The notes beneath the pieces are model-generated. The model saw only the letters and a program-made list of their open reading frames with translations. It was not told where the DNA came from and ran no database searches. This document shows, piece by piece, positions 44,813 through 56,470 of a stretch of DNA of 64,000 nucleotides. The DNA comes from Imhoffiella purpurea. Its GTDB lineage: Bacteria > Pseudomonadota > Gammaproteobacteria > Chromatiales > Chromatiaceae. Each line of letters starts with the position of its first letter. Position 1 is the stretch's first letter. The DNA is taken from positions 1 through 64,000 of the forward strand of contig NZ_AONC01000027.1 in the NCBI RefSeq assembly GCF_000585215.1. Reading direction: 5' to 3'. Made by a program: the position numbers and the translations under genes.

Positions 44813-45768
44813 TGACATATTCCCGCATTCTCGGAACCGGCAGCTATCTGCCGGAGCGTGTGCTGACGAACGCCGATCTGGAAAAGATCGTCGATACGAC
44901 GGCCACCTGGATTCAGGAGCGTACCGGGATCGAGAAGCGGCATCTGGTGTCCGAGGGGGAGTCCTGCTGCGATCTGGCCGAGATCGCCTCCCGCCGGGCG
45001 CTGGAGGCGGCGGGCATCCAGGCATCCGACCTGGATCTCATCCTGGTCGCGACCACGACGCCGGACCAGATCTTCCCCAGCACCGCCTGTCTGCTGCAGC
45101 AGCGCCTGGGCGTCCGCGGCTGCGCGGCCTTCGATCTGCAGGCCGTCTGCGCCGGCTTCGTCTATGCGATGAGCGTGGCCGACAAGTTCATCCGCACCGG
45201 CTCGGCCAGGCGTGCCCTGGTGGTCGGCGCCGAGACCATCTCGCGCCTTCTCGACTGGAACGACCGCACCACCTGCGTGCTGTTCGGCGACGGTGCCGGC
45301 GCGGTCGTGCTGGAGGCGTCGGACGAGCCCGGCATCGTCTCGACCCATATCCATGCCGACGGCGCCTATACGGAGCTGCTGCAAGTACCCGCAGGCGTCG
45401 GCAACGGTCAGACCGGCTCGCCCTATCTCGAAATGCGGGGGAACGAGGTATTCCGTTTCGCCGTGACCACGCTGGGCCGGATCGTCGACGAGACGCTCGA
45501 GGCCAACGGCATGAGCAAGTCCGACATCGACTGGCTGATTCCGCATCAGGCGAACATCCGCATCATCCAGGCCACCGCGCGCAAGCTGGACATCCCCATG
45601 GATCAGGTGGTGGTGACGGTCGGCGAGCACGGCAACACCTCCTCGGCCTCGATCCCGCTCGCATTCGATCAGGCCGTCCGCGACGGGCGCATCCAGCGCG
45701 GCGAAACCCTGCTGATGGAGGCCTTCGGCGGCGGCTTCACCTGGGGATCGGTTCTGGTCCGCTACTGA
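44812..45768 (+). CDS. fabH: Beta-ketoacyl-ACP synthase III
   Basis: A 318-residue KAS III that condenses acetyl-CoA with malonyl-ACP to start each fatty acid. The catalytic triad is C113 (Q-A-V-C-A-G-F), the His in I-P-H-Q-A-N and the Asn in E-H-G-N-T-S-S-A. Confidence 0.96.
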   Translation: MTYSRILGTGSYLPERVLTNADLEKIVDTTATWIQERTGIEKRHLVSEGESCCDLAEIASRRALEAAGIQASDLDLILVATTTPDQIFPSTACLLQQRLGVRGCAAFDLQAVCAGFVYAMSVADKFIRTGSARRALVVGAETISRLLDWNDRTTCVLFGDGAGAVVLEASDEPGIVSTHIHADGAYTELLQVPAGVGNGQTGSPYLEMRGNEVFRFAVTTLGRIVDETLEANGMSKSDIDWLIPHQANIRIIQATARKLDIPMDQVVVTVGEHGNTSSASIPLAFDQAVRDGRIQRGETLLMEAFGGGFTWGSVLVRY

Positions 45769-45837
45769 GCCGAGATCGAGACCGGCCCCCGAATCGCGCT
45801 CAATCCATACCGAACAGATCCTGAACCCTCCCTTCCC

Positions 45838-46782
45838 ATGGCAAAGACACTCGCTGTTTTCTTCCCCGGCCAGGGCTCGCAGTCCGTCGGCATGCTCGAC
45901 GCGCTCGCCGAATCCCATGCCGGCGTTCGACACACCTTCGAAGAGGCATCCGACGCCCTCGGCAAGGATCTCTGGCAGCTCGTCAGCCAGGGCCCGAAGG
46001 ACGACCTCGATCGTACCGAGAACACCCAGCCGGCGATGCTGACCGCCGGGATCGCCGTCTGGCGCACCTGGCTCCAGGCCGGCGGCCGACCCGCGACCCT
46101 GATGGCCGGTCACAGCCTCGGCGAATACGCGGCCCTGGTGGCGGCCGATGCCCTGAGCTTCGCCGACGGCGTGCGTCTCGCGGCGGATCGCGCCCGCTTC
46201 ATGCAGGAGGCGGTTCCGGCTGGGCAGGGCGCCATGGCGGCCGTGCTCGGTCTCGACGACGACAAGGTCGTTGCGCTCTGCGACGAGCAGGCCCAGGGCG
46301 GGGTGCTTTCCGCGGTGAACTTCAATTCGCCCGGTCAGGTCGTGATCGCCGGCAACAGCGCGGCGGTGGCGCGCGCCATCGATGCCGCCAAGGCGGCCGG
46401 CGCCAAGCGTGCCCTGCAGTTGCCCGTCAGCGTTCCCTCCCATTGCGCCCTGATGCAGCCGGCCGCGGATCGTCTGGCCGAGCGTCTGGCCGATGTGGCG
46501 CTGGCGCTGCCCTCGGTGCCGGTTCTGCACAACGTCAGCGTGACCCCGGCCGATTCGGTCGAGTCATTGCGCGATCTCCTGGTGCGACAGCTCTTCAGCC
46601 CGGTACGCTGGGTCGAGACCGTTCGGACGGTCGCCGAGCAGGGTACCGGCATGGCGCTCGAATGCGGTCCGGGCAAGGTCCTGGCCGGTCTCTGCAAGCG
46701 CATCGACGACAACATGAAGACGCTGCCGGTCTTCGATCCCAAGACACTCGAAGCGGCGCTGGAGGCAACAGCTCATGCTTAA
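45838..46782 (+). CDS. fabD: Malonyl-CoA:ACP transacylase
   Basis: A 314-residue FabD that loads malonate on ACP. The nucleophile is S93 in G-H-S-L-G-E-Y, with Q-G-S-Q near the N-terminus and the His in V-P-S-H-C-A-L-M. It ends 8 bases into the start of fabG. Confidence 0.96.
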   Translation: MAKTLAVFFPGQGSQSVGMLDALAESHAGVRHTFEEASDALGKDLWQLVSQGPKDDLDRTENTQPAMLTAGIAVWRTWLQAGGRPATLMAGHSLGEYAALVAADALSFADGVRLAADRARFMQEAVPAGQGAMAAVLGLDDDKVVALCDEQAQGGVLSAVNFNSPGQVVIAGNSAAVARAIDAAKAAGAKRALQLPVSVPSHCALMQPAADRLAERLADVALALPSVPVLHNVSVTPADSVESLRDLLVRQLFSPVRWVETVRTVAEQGTGMALECGPGKVLAGLCKRIDDNMKTLPVFDPKTLEAALEATAHA

Positions 46783-47515
46783 TGGTGAAATCGCGCTCGT
46801 CACCGGCGCCTCGCGCGGCATCGGCCGCGCCATCGCAATGGCCCTCGCCGAGCAGGGCGCCACGGTCGTCGGGACGGCTACGACCGAGTCCGGCGCGGCT
46901 GGAATCACCCAGGCCCTGGCCGATGCCGGATTCCAGGGGATGGGGTTGGTGCTGAACGTGTCCGATCAGGCGTCCGTCGACGCGACCCTGGGGCAGATGA
47001 CCGAACAGTTCGGCGCCCCCAGCATCCTGGTCAACAACGCCGGAATCACCCGCGACAATCTGCTGATGCGGATGAAGGAAGACGAGTGGGATGCGGTGAT
47101 CGACACCAACCTGACCTCGCTCTACCGGCTGTCCAAGGCCTGTCTGCGGGCCATGACCAAGGCGCGCAAGGGCCGCATCGTCAATATCGCCTCGGTCGTC
47201 GGCGCCATGGGCAATGCCGGGCAGACCAACTACGCGGCGGCCAAGGCGGGCATGATGGGCTTCACCAAGTCGCTGGCCCGCGAGGTGGGCGCACGCGGCG
47301 TCACCGTCAATTGCGTGGCGCCCGGCTTCATCGACACGGATATGACCCGCTCATTGCCCGACGCCCATCGCGAGACGCTCCTGAGCGCGATCCCCTTGGC
47401 TCGACTGGGCCGGCCGGAAGAGATCGCCAGCGCGGTGCTGTTCCTGGCGTCCCCGGGCGGCGCCTACATCACGGGTGAGACATTGCACGTCAATGGCGGC
47501 ATGCACATGGCGTGA
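46775..47515 (+). CDS. fabG: 3-oxoacyl-ACP reductase
   Basis: A 246-residue NADPH-dependent short-chain dehydrogenase of the fatty-acid cycle: G-A-S-R-G-I-G (11-17), N-N-A-G-I-T, the catalytic Ser and Tyr-x-x-x-Lys (N-Y-A-A-A-K) and the C-terminal G-E-T-L-H-V-N-G-G-M. Overlaps fabD. Confidence 0.96.
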   Translation: MLNGEIALVTGASRGIGRAIAMALAEQGATVVGTATTESGAAGITQALADAGFQGMGLVLNVSDQASVDATLGQMTEQFGAPSILVNNAGITRDNLLMRMKEDEWDAVIDTNLTSLYRLSKACLRAMTKARKGRIVNIASVVGAMGNAGQTNYAAAKAGMMGFTKSLAREVGARGVTVNCVAPGFIDTDMTRSLPDAHRETLLSAIPLARLGRPEEIASAVLFLASPGGAYITGETLHVNGGMHMA

Positions 47516-47588
47516 CGCGGGGGTGTTCGTATTAAATACTCCTTGCAAATCAATTTTTTGAATGATGATCGTCGGGGCCGATATTGGC

Positions 47589-47617
47589 TTTCATCGATCA
47601 TCGATTGTCACTAGAAT
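47589..47617 (+). promoter_or_regulatory. acpP promoter
   Basis: TTTCAT and TAGAAT with a 17-base spacer, about 50 bases upstream of the acpP ATG, in an AT-rich gap of 152 bases. It would give acpP a strong promoter of its own, in keeping with its high demand. Confidence 0.5.
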
Positions 47618-47623
47618 ACGCCC

Positions 47624-47644
47624 TGGCCCAGCGAGGGCCATTTT
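47624..47644 (+). promoter_or_regulatory. acpP leader hairpin
   Basis: TGGCCC, loop AGCGA, GGGCCA, then TTTT. It lies just after the promoter and 24 bases before the ATG. It is a terminator-like stem-loop, which could limit read-through from fabG or tune acpP mRNA. Confidence 0.5.
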
Positions 47645-47667
47645 ATTCATCCGGAGGAATCATTCCT

Positions 47668-47904
47668 ATGAGCAGCGTTGAAGATCGAGTTCGCAAAATC
47701 GTTGTCGAGCAATTGGGCGTCAAGGAAGAGGAAGTGACCGCCGAGGCGTCCTTTGTCGACGATCTGGGTGCGGACTCCCTCGACACCGTGGAATTGGTCA
47801 TGGCCCTCGAAGAAGAGTTCGAGACCGAAATTCCGGACGAAGACGCGGAGAAGATTACGACGGTCCAGCAGGCCATCGATTACATCAACGCGCATCAGGC
47901 CTGA
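47668..47904 (+). CDS. acpP: Acyl carrier protein
   Basis: A 78-residue acidic ACP. The phosphopantetheine site is S37 in G-A-D-S-L-D-T. GGAGGA precedes the ATG at 47668; an open frame farther upstream is non-coding leader. It carries growing fatty acids between all the Fab enzymes encoded here. Confidence 0.97.
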   Translation: MSSVEDRVRKIVVEQLGVKEEEVTAEASFVDDLGADSLDTVELVMALEEEFETEIPDEDAEKITTVQQAIDYINAHQA

Positions 47905-48002
47905 GCCTGATTCGGAACAGTACGTATCGCCACGCGCCGCAGATGGACCCGGGCGCGGCTGAGGCTCGTCGAATGTGGCGTTCTGAACGATAGAGGTAAG
48001 TA

Positions 48003-49241
48003 ATGGCAGGCAGAAGGGTAGTCGTCACCGGATTAGGGCTCGTTGCCCCCGTTGGTCTGGATGTCAAGTCCTCGTGGGACAACATCCTGGCCGGCAAGAG
48101 CGGGATCAAACCCATCACCCATTTCGACATCGAACCGTTCAGTACCCGCTTCGGCGGACCTATCTATGGCTTCGATCCGAGCGAATACATCTCGGAGAAG
48201 GACGCCAAGAAGATGGACAAGTTCATCCACTACGGCGTGGTCGCCGGCTCTCAGGCCATCGCCGACGCCGGGCTGGAGATCACCGAGTCCAACTGTCGGC
48301 GGATCGGTGTGGCCGTGGGTTCCGGCATCGGCGGCATCACGGGTATCGAGAACAACTACCAGGCCTACAAGGACAAGGGGCCGCGTCGGATCTCGCCCTT
48401 CTTCGTTCCCGCCAACATCGTCAACATGGTGGCCGGCAACATCTCGATCAAGTATGGCCTCAAGGGCCCCAACTACTCGATCGTCTCGGCCTGTGCCACG
48501 GGGACGCACAACATCGGCGAGGCGGCCATCATGATCCGCCACGGCTATGTGGACGTCATGATCGCGGGCGGTGCCGAGATGGCGACCTCCCCGGTCGGTC
48601 TGGGCGGTTTCGCCGCCGCGCGTGCGCTCTCGACCCGCAACGACGACCCCGAGGGCGCCAGCCGCCCCTTCGACAAGGAACGCGACGGCTTCGTCCTGAG
48701 CGACGGTGCCGGCGTCGTGGTGTTGGAGGAGTACGAGCACGCCAAGGCCCGTGGAGCGACCATCTATGCCGAGCTGGTCGGTGTCGGCATGAACTCCGAC
48801 GCCTATCACATGACGGCACCGTCCGAGGACGGCGAGGGCGCTGCCAACTGCATGCTGATGGCGCTCGAGGACGCGGCCTTGAACCTGGAGCAGGTGAGCC
48901 ACATCAATGCTCACGGAACCTCGACCGTGGCCGGCGACGCGGCGGAGACCCGCGCCGTCAAGCGTGCCTTCGGCGAGCACGCCTACAAGCTCGCGGTCAG
49001 CTCGACCAAATCCATGACCGGTCACATGCTGGGCGCGGCCGGCGGCGCCGAGGCCATCTTCACCATCCTGGCGCTCCGCGACCAGGTCGCTCCGCCGACC
49101 ATTAACTACAAGACTCCGGATCCGGACTGCGATCTCGACTACGTGCCCAACACGGCGCGCGAGATGCCGATGGAGGTGGCGATCTCGAACTCCTTCGGGT
49201 TCGGTGGGACCAACGGGACGCTCGTTTTCCGCCGCATCTGA
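48003..49241 (+). CDS. fabF: Beta-ketoacyl-ACP synthase II
   Basis: A 412-residue KAS II elongating enzyme. The catalytic Cys is in V-S-A-C-A-T-G-T, with His residues in N-A-H-G-T-S-T and T-G-H-M-L-G-A. It follows acpP by 98 bases and ends before the hairpin at 49316. Confidence 0.96.
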   Translation: MAGRRVVVTGLGLVAPVGLDVKSSWDNILAGKSGIKPITHFDIEPFSTRFGGPIYGFDPSEYISEKDAKKMDKFIHYGVVAGSQAIADAGLEITESNCRRIGVAVGSGIGGITGIENNYQAYKDKGPRRISPFFVPANIVNMVAGNISIKYGLKGPNYSIVSACATGTHNIGEAAIMIRHGYVDVMIAGGAEMATSPVGLGGFAAARALSTRNDDPEGASRPFDKERDGFVLSDGAGVVVLEEYEHAKARGATIYAELVGVGMNSDAYHMTAPSEDGEGAANCMLMALEDAALNLEQVSHINAHGTSTVAGDAAETRAVKRAFGEHAYKLAVSSTKSMTGHMLGAAGGAEAIFTILALRDQVAPPTINYKTPDPDCDLDYVPNTAREMPMEVAISNSFGFGGTNGTLVFRRI

Positions 49242-49287
49242 TCGGTGGTCGGCCGAATCCCGGCAACGGACCGGATGCAATTCGGAC

Positions 49288-50157
49288 GTGTCCGATGACA
49301 TCCTGAAACCAGTGGGGGCGCTTTCAGCGCCCTCTTTGGTTTCGATCGACGGCCGTTCGGCCGACCTCGTCGAGGTCACGGACCGTGGGCTTCACTATGG
49401 CGACGGTCTCTTCGAAACGGTCCTGATCCAGGACGGACGCCCATGTCAGTGGTCCAGGCACCGCGACCGGCTCCATCTCGGCGCCCGGAATCTCGGGGTT
49501 CCGCTTCGGTCTCCGGACGATCTCGGCGATCAGGTCCTGGCCCTGGCCAAGGGCGTGGAGGCCGGGGTGCTCAAGATCCTGGTGACGCGCGGCAGCGGCG
49601 GCCGGGGTTATCGTCCGTCGGCCGATCCGTGTCCGCGCCGCGTGCTTCTGCTGTATCCGCTGGCCGAAGACTTCTCTCGCTTCAGGGAGCAGGGGATCCG
49701 GGTGCGCTATTGTCGAACCCCGTCCTCGCTCAACCCGGCACTTGCCGGAATGAAGCACCTCAATCGGCTCGACTCCGTCCTGGCGCGTCGCGAATGGGAC
49801 GATCCCTCGATCGCCGAGGGGTTGATGCTGGATCCGTCGGGTTTACTGATCGGCGGGACCATGACGAATCTGTTCCTCTGGGACGGAGGATGCCTGCGGA
49901 CACCTCCGGTCGATCGCGCCGGAATCGCCGGAACCCGTCGCGGCCTGGCGCTCGAACTGGCCGGCGCCTTCGGTCTTCGGACCCGCGTCGAGCCGATCGA
50001 GCCGCGGGAACTGGAGGCCGCCCGGGGGATCTTTCTGACCAATGCCGTGGCCGGCGTCTGGCCGGTCCATGCGCTCGACGGCCTGACCTATCCGCCGGAT
50101 GGTCTGCCTTGGGATTTTCTGCGGGAGCTGTGGCGGCTGGGCCGAAGACCCGGCTGA
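49288..50157 (+). CDS. pabC: Aminodeoxychorismate lyase
   Basis: A class IV PLP enzyme converting aminodeoxychorismate to p-aminobenzoate for folate. The early D-R-G-L-H-Y-G-D-G-L-F-E-T, the PLP Lys in G-M-K-H-L-N-R-L and G-G-T-M-T-N-L-F-L are diagnostic. The start is uncertain: GTG at 49288 gives 289 residues; TTG at 49336 gives 273, nearer to the family and beyond the hairpin at 49316. Neither has a clear ribosome site. Confidence 0.9.
   Translation: MSDDILKPVGALSAPSLVSIDGRSADLVEVTDRGLHYGDGLFETVLIQDGRPCQWSRHRDRLHLGARNLGVPLRSPDDLGDQVLALAKGVEAGVLKILVTRGSGGRGYRPSADPCPRRVLLLYPLAEDFSRFREQGIRVRYCRTPSSLNPALAGMKHLNRLDSVLARREWDDPSIAEGLMLDPSGLLIGGTMTNLFLWDGGCLRTPPVDRAGIAGTRRGLALELAGAFGLRTRVEPIEPRELEAARGIFLTNAVAGVWPVHALDGLTYPPDGLPWDFLRELWRLGRRPG
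49316..49337 (+). terminator. Terminator-like hairpin after fabF
   Basis: GGGCGCT-TTC-AGCGCCC then TCTTT is a perfect 7-base stem with a T-rich tail. If pabC starts at 49288 the hairpin lies in its coding sequence; if at 49336 it lies in the leader. Confidence 0.5.
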
Positions 50158-50172
50158 GGAGGCTGCTTATTC

Positions 50173-51839
<1,667 letters not shown>

Positions 51840-51845
51840 GGCCCC

Positions 51846-52880
51846 ATGTCTCAGCATTCGGAACTCGACGCCTCTCCGCTGCCGCCCTGGCTGGGCGGGA
51901 TCTGGTCGCGTCTGCAGGGCGCGCGCGAACTCGATCGGTTGGCGCATGCGCTGCTCATTTGCGGCCCGGCCGGCATCGGGAAACGCCGGTTGGCCGATGC
52001 GCTCGCACGCTCGCTTCTGTGCCGCTCGCGCGATGCCGCCGGATATGCCTGCGGACGCTGTCCGGACTGTCGGCTGCTCGAGGCCGGCAATCATCCGGAT
52101 CTGGTGCGCATCGGCCCGGATCCGGACAGCAAGTCGCGTGAGATCTCGGTCGGAGCGGTGCGCGCCTTTTCGGAGCATGGCTCGCTGACGCCCAGCCGGT
52201 CCGACTGGAAGGTCACCCTGATCGATCCGGCCGACCGTCTCAACCCGTCGGCCGCCAATGCGCTGCTCAAGACGCTCGAGGAACCCTCGGGCCAGTCGCT
52301 CATGTGCCTGGTCGCCGAGCGGCTCGGTCAGCTGCCGGCAACCATTCGCAGCCGCTGTCTGCAGATTGCGGTGCCGGTTCCGGCCGAAGACGAGGCCCTG
52401 GCCTGGCTGCGCGATCGCCTGCCCGATCCGGGTACCGATCCGCTGCTCCCGCTGCGTCTGGCTCAAGGCGCGCCTTTTCGCGCCCTGGACGAGCTCGACC
52501 AGGAGCTCTTCGAGCAGCGTCGGCAGCGTGTGGCCGGATTCCTCGCCATCGCCTCCGGGCGGCGCGATCCGGTCGCCGAGGCCGCCCTCTGGAACGGTCA
52601 GGGCGCCGTTCGCATGCTCGACTGGATGAGCGGCTGGATCTGTGATCTCCTGAGGTTGATGGCTGGAGGCGATGCGGTCAGACTGACGAATCCGGATCAA
52701 CGCGAGGTCTTCATGACGCTCGTCCAGCGGCTCGATCCGGCGGCCGGCCATCGCTTTCTCGGGCGCCTGCTCGAATGCCGGGCGCTCGCCGACACCAACG
52801 TGAATCATCTCTTGATGCTGGAGTCGATCGCCATCGAATGGTTCCGGGTCACCCGGGGCGGCGGTCCAGGGAGAGACTGA
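51846..52880 (+). CDS. holB: DNA polymerase III delta-prime subunit
   Basis: A 344-residue clamp-loader subunit: G-P-A-G-I-G-K-R (40-47), zinc module Cys 59, 69, 72 and 75, and S-A-A-N-A-L-L-K-T-L-E-E-P. The Walker site is the inactive delta-prime form. Six bases from tmk. Confidence 0.93.
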   Translation: MSQHSELDASPLPPWLGGIWSRLQGARELDRLAHALLICGPAGIGKRRLADALARSLLCRSRDAAGYACGRCPDCRLLEAGNHPDLVRIGPDPDSKSREISVGAVRAFSEHGSLTPSRSDWKVTLIDPADRLNPSAANALLKTLEEPSGQSLMCLVAERLGQLPATIRSRCLQIAVPVPAEDEALAWLRDRLPDPGTDPLLPLRLAQGAPFRALDELDQELFEQRRQRVAGFLAIASGRRDPVAEAALWNGQGAVRMLDWMSGWICDLLRLMAGGDAVRLTNPDQREVFMTLVQRLDPAAGHRFLGRLLECRALADTNVNHLLMLESIAIEWFRVTRGGGPGRD

Positions 52881-52898
52881 ATCGGGAGTCACTGAATC

Positions 52899-53270
52899 GT
52901 GAGCACACCCATGAACCCACTCGGCGGCTTGGGGGGGCAGCAGCGCATCCTCAGCTTCGCCATCAAGGACAAGAGCGCGCTCTATGCGTCCTTCATGCCC
53001 TTCATCAAGAACGGCGGGCTCTTCATCCCGACCACCAAGAAATACCAGCTCGGGGACGAGATCTTCCTGCTGCTCCAGCTGATGGAGGAGGCCGACCGCA
53101 TCCCGGTGGCGGGCAAGGTGGTCTGGATCACCCCGGCCGGGGCCGAGGGCAACCGCTCGATCGGGGTCGGGGTGCAGTTCAGCGATCAGGACAAGGGGGC
53201 GGCCCGGCGCAAGATCGAGGACTATCTGGCCGGAATGCAGTCCTCGGACCGCCCGACCCACACCATGTGA
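52899..53270 (+). CDS. pilZ: Type IV pilus protein PilZ
   Basis: A 123-residue PilZ-domain protein beginning S-T-P-M-N-P-L-G. It has the F-I-x-x-G-G-L-F-I-P-T block of true PilZ but lacks the R-x-x-x-R motif for cyclic di-GMP, as the namesake does; the namesake instead binds FimX and PilB. The start is GTG at 52899; ATG at 52911 is possible. A FimX-like gene is at 21488. Confidence 0.9.
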   Translation: MSTPMNPLGGLGGQQRILSFAIKDKSALYASFMPFIKNGGLFIPTTKKYQLGDEIFLLLQLMEEADRIPVAGKVVWITPAGAEGNRSIGVGVQFSDQDKGAARRKIEDYLAGMQSSDRPTHTM

Positions 53271-53348
53271 CCCCCACACCATGCGACCTCCGAAATCATG
53301 CGACTCCGGAGATCGGATGACCGACAACGCAAGACCTCGGGATACTCG

Positions 53349-54137
53349 ATGCTCATCGACTCGCACTGCCACCTGGACCGTGTCGAACTCAAGCCCTACG
53401 GCGGCGATTTCGATGCCATGATGCAAGCCACCCGCGGGGAGGGCAGCGTCGGCCGCATGCTCTGCGTCGGGATCGATCTCGAAAGCTATCCCGAGATGCG
53501 CCGTCTCATCGACCCCTATCCGGAGGTGGATGTCTCCGTGGGCGTCCATCCCAATCACACCGAGGGCGCGGAGGCGACCTTCGACCGCCTGATCGAGCTG
53601 GCGGACGATCCGCGCAACGTGGCCATCGGCGAGACCGGTCTGGACTACTTCCGCAGCGAGGGCGACCTCGTCTGGCAGCACGAGCGCTTCCGGGTCCATA
53701 TCGCCGCCGCGCGGGCCTGCGGCAAGCCGCTGATCATCCATACGCGCGATGCGCGCGAGGATACGATCCGCATCCTGCGCGAGGAGGGTGCCGACGCGGT
53801 CGGCGGCGTGCTGCACTGCTTCACCGAGTCCTGGGAGATGGCCGAACAGGGGTTGGACCTGGGCTTCCATGTGTCCTTCTCGGGGATCGTCACCTTCCGC
53901 TCGGCCGCCGACCTGCGCGAGGTGGCGCGCCGGATCCCGGCGGACCGGCTGCTGATCGAGACCGATTCGCCCTATCTGGCCCCGGTGCCGCATCGCGGAC
54001 GCTCCAACGAGCCGCGTTATGTCGGCCATGTCGCCGACTGCATCGCCGAGTTGCGTGGCATGGATGCCGAAGCGATCGGCGCCCTGACTGCCGCGAACTA
54101 TCTGAGACTCTTCAAGCCGGAAGGGGCGTCGGCCTGA
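53349..54137 (+). CDS. tatD: TatD family deoxyribonuclease
   Basis: A 262-residue TatD-like metal-dependent hydrolase (YcfH type). H-C-H-L-D at the N-terminus, G-E-T-G-L-D-Y, the H-C-F metal residue and E-T-D-S-P-Y-L-A-P form the two-metal site. The ATG at 53349 suits the length. Confidence 0.93.
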   Translation: MLIDSHCHLDRVELKPYGGDFDAMMQATRGEGSVGRMLCVGIDLESYPEMRRLIDPYPEVDVSVGVHPNHTEGAEATFDRLIELADDPRNVAIGETGLDYFRSEGDLVWQHERFRVHIAAARACGKPLIIHTRDAREDTIRILREEGADAVGGVLHCFTESWEMAEQGLDLGFHVSFSGIVTFRSAADLREVARRIPADRLLIETDSPYLAPVPHRGRSNEPRYVGHVADCIAELRGMDAEAIGALTAANYLRLFKPEGASA

Positions 54138-54205
54138 ATCCATTCATCGAGGCTTCTCCTTCTTTCTGCCTTGCGCCTGTCGAACCTCCTGCTCGAGTTC
54201 GAACC

Positions 54206-54886
54206 ATGTGTGGACGTTTCGCCCTATTCAGCCACCCCGAGGCACTCGCGTTCGATCTCGAAGCCGAAGGCGGCTTCGACTTTCCTCCGCCACGCTTCAA
54301 CATCGCGCCGGGGAGTCCCATTCTGGCCCTGCGGTCCGCTCCCGACGGCCGGCGGTCCTTCGCCAATCTGCATTGGGGGCTGATCCCGAGTTGGGCCAAG
54401 GACCGCCGCTTCGGCTATCGGACCATCAATGCGCGGGCCGAGACCCTGGCCGAGAAGCCGTCCTTCCGCGATGCCTTCATGAAACGGCGCTGTCTCATCC
54501 CGGCCGACGGATTCTACGAGTGGGAGACCACCGACAGCGGAAAGCAGCCCTATTTCATCCGGCGGGCCGAGGCTGGTCTGCTGGCCTTCGCCGGACTCTG
54601 GGGGCGATGGACGGATCGCGAGACGGGCGAGGTCGTCGAGAGCGCCACCATCGTCGTCACCCGGGCCAACGATCTCGTCGGGCGGATCCACGACCGCATG
54701 CCGGTCATCCTGGATCCGGATGATTTCGGCATCTGGCTCGATCCGCGTTCGGCCCCTGGTCCGACCCTAAAGGGATTGCTTCGGCCGATGGCCTCGGAAT
54801 CGCTCGACATGCACCCCGTCGATCCGCGAGTGGGTCGGTCGACCCATGACGATCCGGGGCTCATTCAGCCGATCGAGGGTCGGTGA
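54206..54886 (+). CDS. yedK: SRAP/YedK-type abasic-site DNA-protein crosslink protein
   Basis: A 226-residue SOS response-associated peptidase family protein (HMCES/YedK). The catalytic C2 follows Met1 (M-C-G-R-F), N in F-N-I-A-P, W-G-L-I-P-S-W, and the His in G-R-I-H-D-R-M-P. It binds abasic sites in single-stranded DNA by a thiazolidine link at C2. Convergent with glgC (11 bases). Confidence 0.93.
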   Translation: MCGRFALFSHPEALAFDLEAEGGFDFPPPRFNIAPGSPILALRSAPDGRRSFANLHWGLIPSWAKDRRFGYRTINARAETLAEKPSFRDAFMKRRCLIPADGFYEWETTDSGKQPYFIRRAEAGLLAFAGLWGRWTDRETGEVVESATIVVTRANDLVGRIHDRMPVILDPDDFGIWLDPRSAPGPTLKGLLRPMASESLDMHPVDPRVGRSTHDDPGLIQPIEGR

Positions 54887-54897
54887 CCGATTTTCGT

Positions 54898-56151
54898 TCA
54901 GATCGTGATCGTCGAAAGCTGCATGGGCGTGCGTGTCCCATCGATGACGACGATGCCGCTTTCGGTCACATGGTAGTGCTTCCTGTCTTCCTCGTGATCG
55001 AAGCCAATGACCGCGTTCTCCGGAATACGGACGTTCTTCTCCAGGATGCAGCGGCGTAGCTTCGCGTTCTGTCCAATGTCGCAGTTGTCGAAGATGACGC
55101 AGGACTCGATCTCGCAGCCGGCATGAACGAAGACGTGCCGGCCGAGAACGGAGTCCCGGATGAATCCCCCGGAGATGATGCTGCCGCCCGAAACGACCGA
55201 GTCGATCGCCTGTCCCCGGCGGTTCTCCTCGTCGAACGCGAATTTGGATGGCGGATCGGGATAGCTGGCGGTACGTAGCGGCCATTCGCGGTTGAATAGA
55301 TTGAGCTCGGGAGAGATGGCGCGTATGTCCATGTTCGCCTCGTAAAAGGCATCCAGGGTACCCACGTCGCGCCAGTAGGGAGGCTTGTCGGGATCCTCGC
55401 CGGGGATATTGTTCGTGTTGAAGTCGTAGGCGAACATCTCGGCCCGGTCGATGGCCTTGGGCAGGATGTCCCTCCCGAAATCATGAGAGCTCTGGGAATC
55501 CTCCTGGTCTTCCTCGATCATCCTCAGGAGCATGTCGGTGCTGAAGACATAGTTGCCCATGGAGGCGTAGACGCGTTGCGAATCGCCCGGCATGGTGGGG
55601 GCATCGGCCCTCTTCTCGTGGAATCCGATGATGCGCCCGCCGCTGTCCGCCTCGATGACGCCGAAGTCCTTGGCGTAACGCTTGTCCGTGGGCAAGGCGG
55701 CGATGGTGACATCGGCATGCCGTTGCTGGTGATACTCGATCATCTCCCGAATGTTCATCCGGTAGATGTGATCCGCGCCGAACACGACGACGACATCCGG
55801 GGCGGATTGCTCGATGAGGTTGAGGTTCTGGTGGATGGCGTCGGCGGTTCCTCGATACCACTCCTTGCCCTTGGTCCGCATCTGGGCCGGGACCGGGATC
55901 AGGAACTCGTTCTTGAGAATGCCCCCGAACTGCCAGCCGTCGCTCAGGTGCTGAAGCAGTGACTGGCTGCGGAACTGGATGAGCACGTAGATGGAATAGA
56001 TCCCGGAATTGACCAGATTGCTGAGCACGAAGTCGACGATTCGGTACTTGCCGCCGAACGGGACCGCTGGCTTGGCGCGCTCACGGGTCAATGGATAGAG
56101 CCGCGTTCCCTCGCCTCCGGCCAGAACGAATGCAAGAACCTTGAGTTGCAT
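54898..56151 (-). CDS. glgC: Glucose-1-phosphate adenylyltransferase
   Basis: A 417-residue ADP-glucose pyrophosphorylase starting glycogen synthesis. The N-terminal V-L-A-G-G-E-G-T-R-L-Y-P-L-T-R, the R-I-V-D-F-V-L-S-N-L block and the C-terminal left-handed beta-helix are clear. AGGAG lies before the ATG at 56151; a frame further upstream is non-coding. No other glycogen genes are here. Confidence 0.95.
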   Translation of the reverse strand: MQLKVLAFVLAGGEGTRLYPLTRERAKPAVPFGGKYRIVDFVLSNLVNSGIYSIYVLIQFRSQSLLQHLSDGWQFGGILKNEFLIPVPAQMRTKGKEWYRGTADAIHQNLNLIEQSAPDVVVVFGADHIYRMNIREMIEYHQQRHADVTIAALPTDKRYAKDFGVIEADSGGRIIGFHEKRADAPTMPGDSQRVYASMGNYVFSTDMLLRMIEEDQEDSQSSHDFGRDILPKAIDRAEMFAYDFNTNNIPGEDPDKPPYWRDVGTLDAFYEANMDIRAISPELNLFNREWPLRTASYPDPPSKFAFDEENRRGQAIDSVVSGGSIISGGFIRDSVLGRHVFVHAGCEIESCVIFDNCDIGQNAKLRRCILEKNVRIPENAVIGFDHEEDRKHYHVTESGIVVIDGTRTPMQLSTITI

Positions 56152-56412
56152 ATCTGCTCCTATGCGTTGATGTCGGGTGTCGGAGACCCGGTCATGACGT
56201 GTCGCGCGAGCATCCGGGGGATCCTCGAGGTGAAGGTCGGTCGATGGACGGACAGGCCCGGGAGCGCGTCGTCGAGGTGTTGATGAGCACGAGGTGCTCA
56301 AGGTCGTTATGCGATCAAGGATAGCAACCAGGTCTGAGATCCGCCTGTCAGGCGGCCGTTTCTATCCGAGTATTCAGGTTGGTTCCGGTTTGGGGTCCTG
56401 GCATGGGCCCCG

Positions 56413-56434
56413 TGGAAAAGAACAGACCCCTTTG
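56413..56434. repeat. RAYT-type box, second copy
   Basis: GGAAAAGAACAGACCCCTTTGG resembles the reverse complement of the box at 1097-1138 (GGAAAA...GTCCCC TTTT). It lies 37 bases before a long palindrome, the same arrangement as at the left end. Confidence 0.5.
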
Positions 56435-56470
56435 GTCCTTCCGGGTCGCTGGCCATTGCCCGTCCGCCAT

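Noticed and set aside
47584-47667. N-terminal extension of AcpP in the same frame
   Set aside because: AcpP has a fixed length near 78 residues and GGAGGA lies before the ATG at 47668; the extension is leader.
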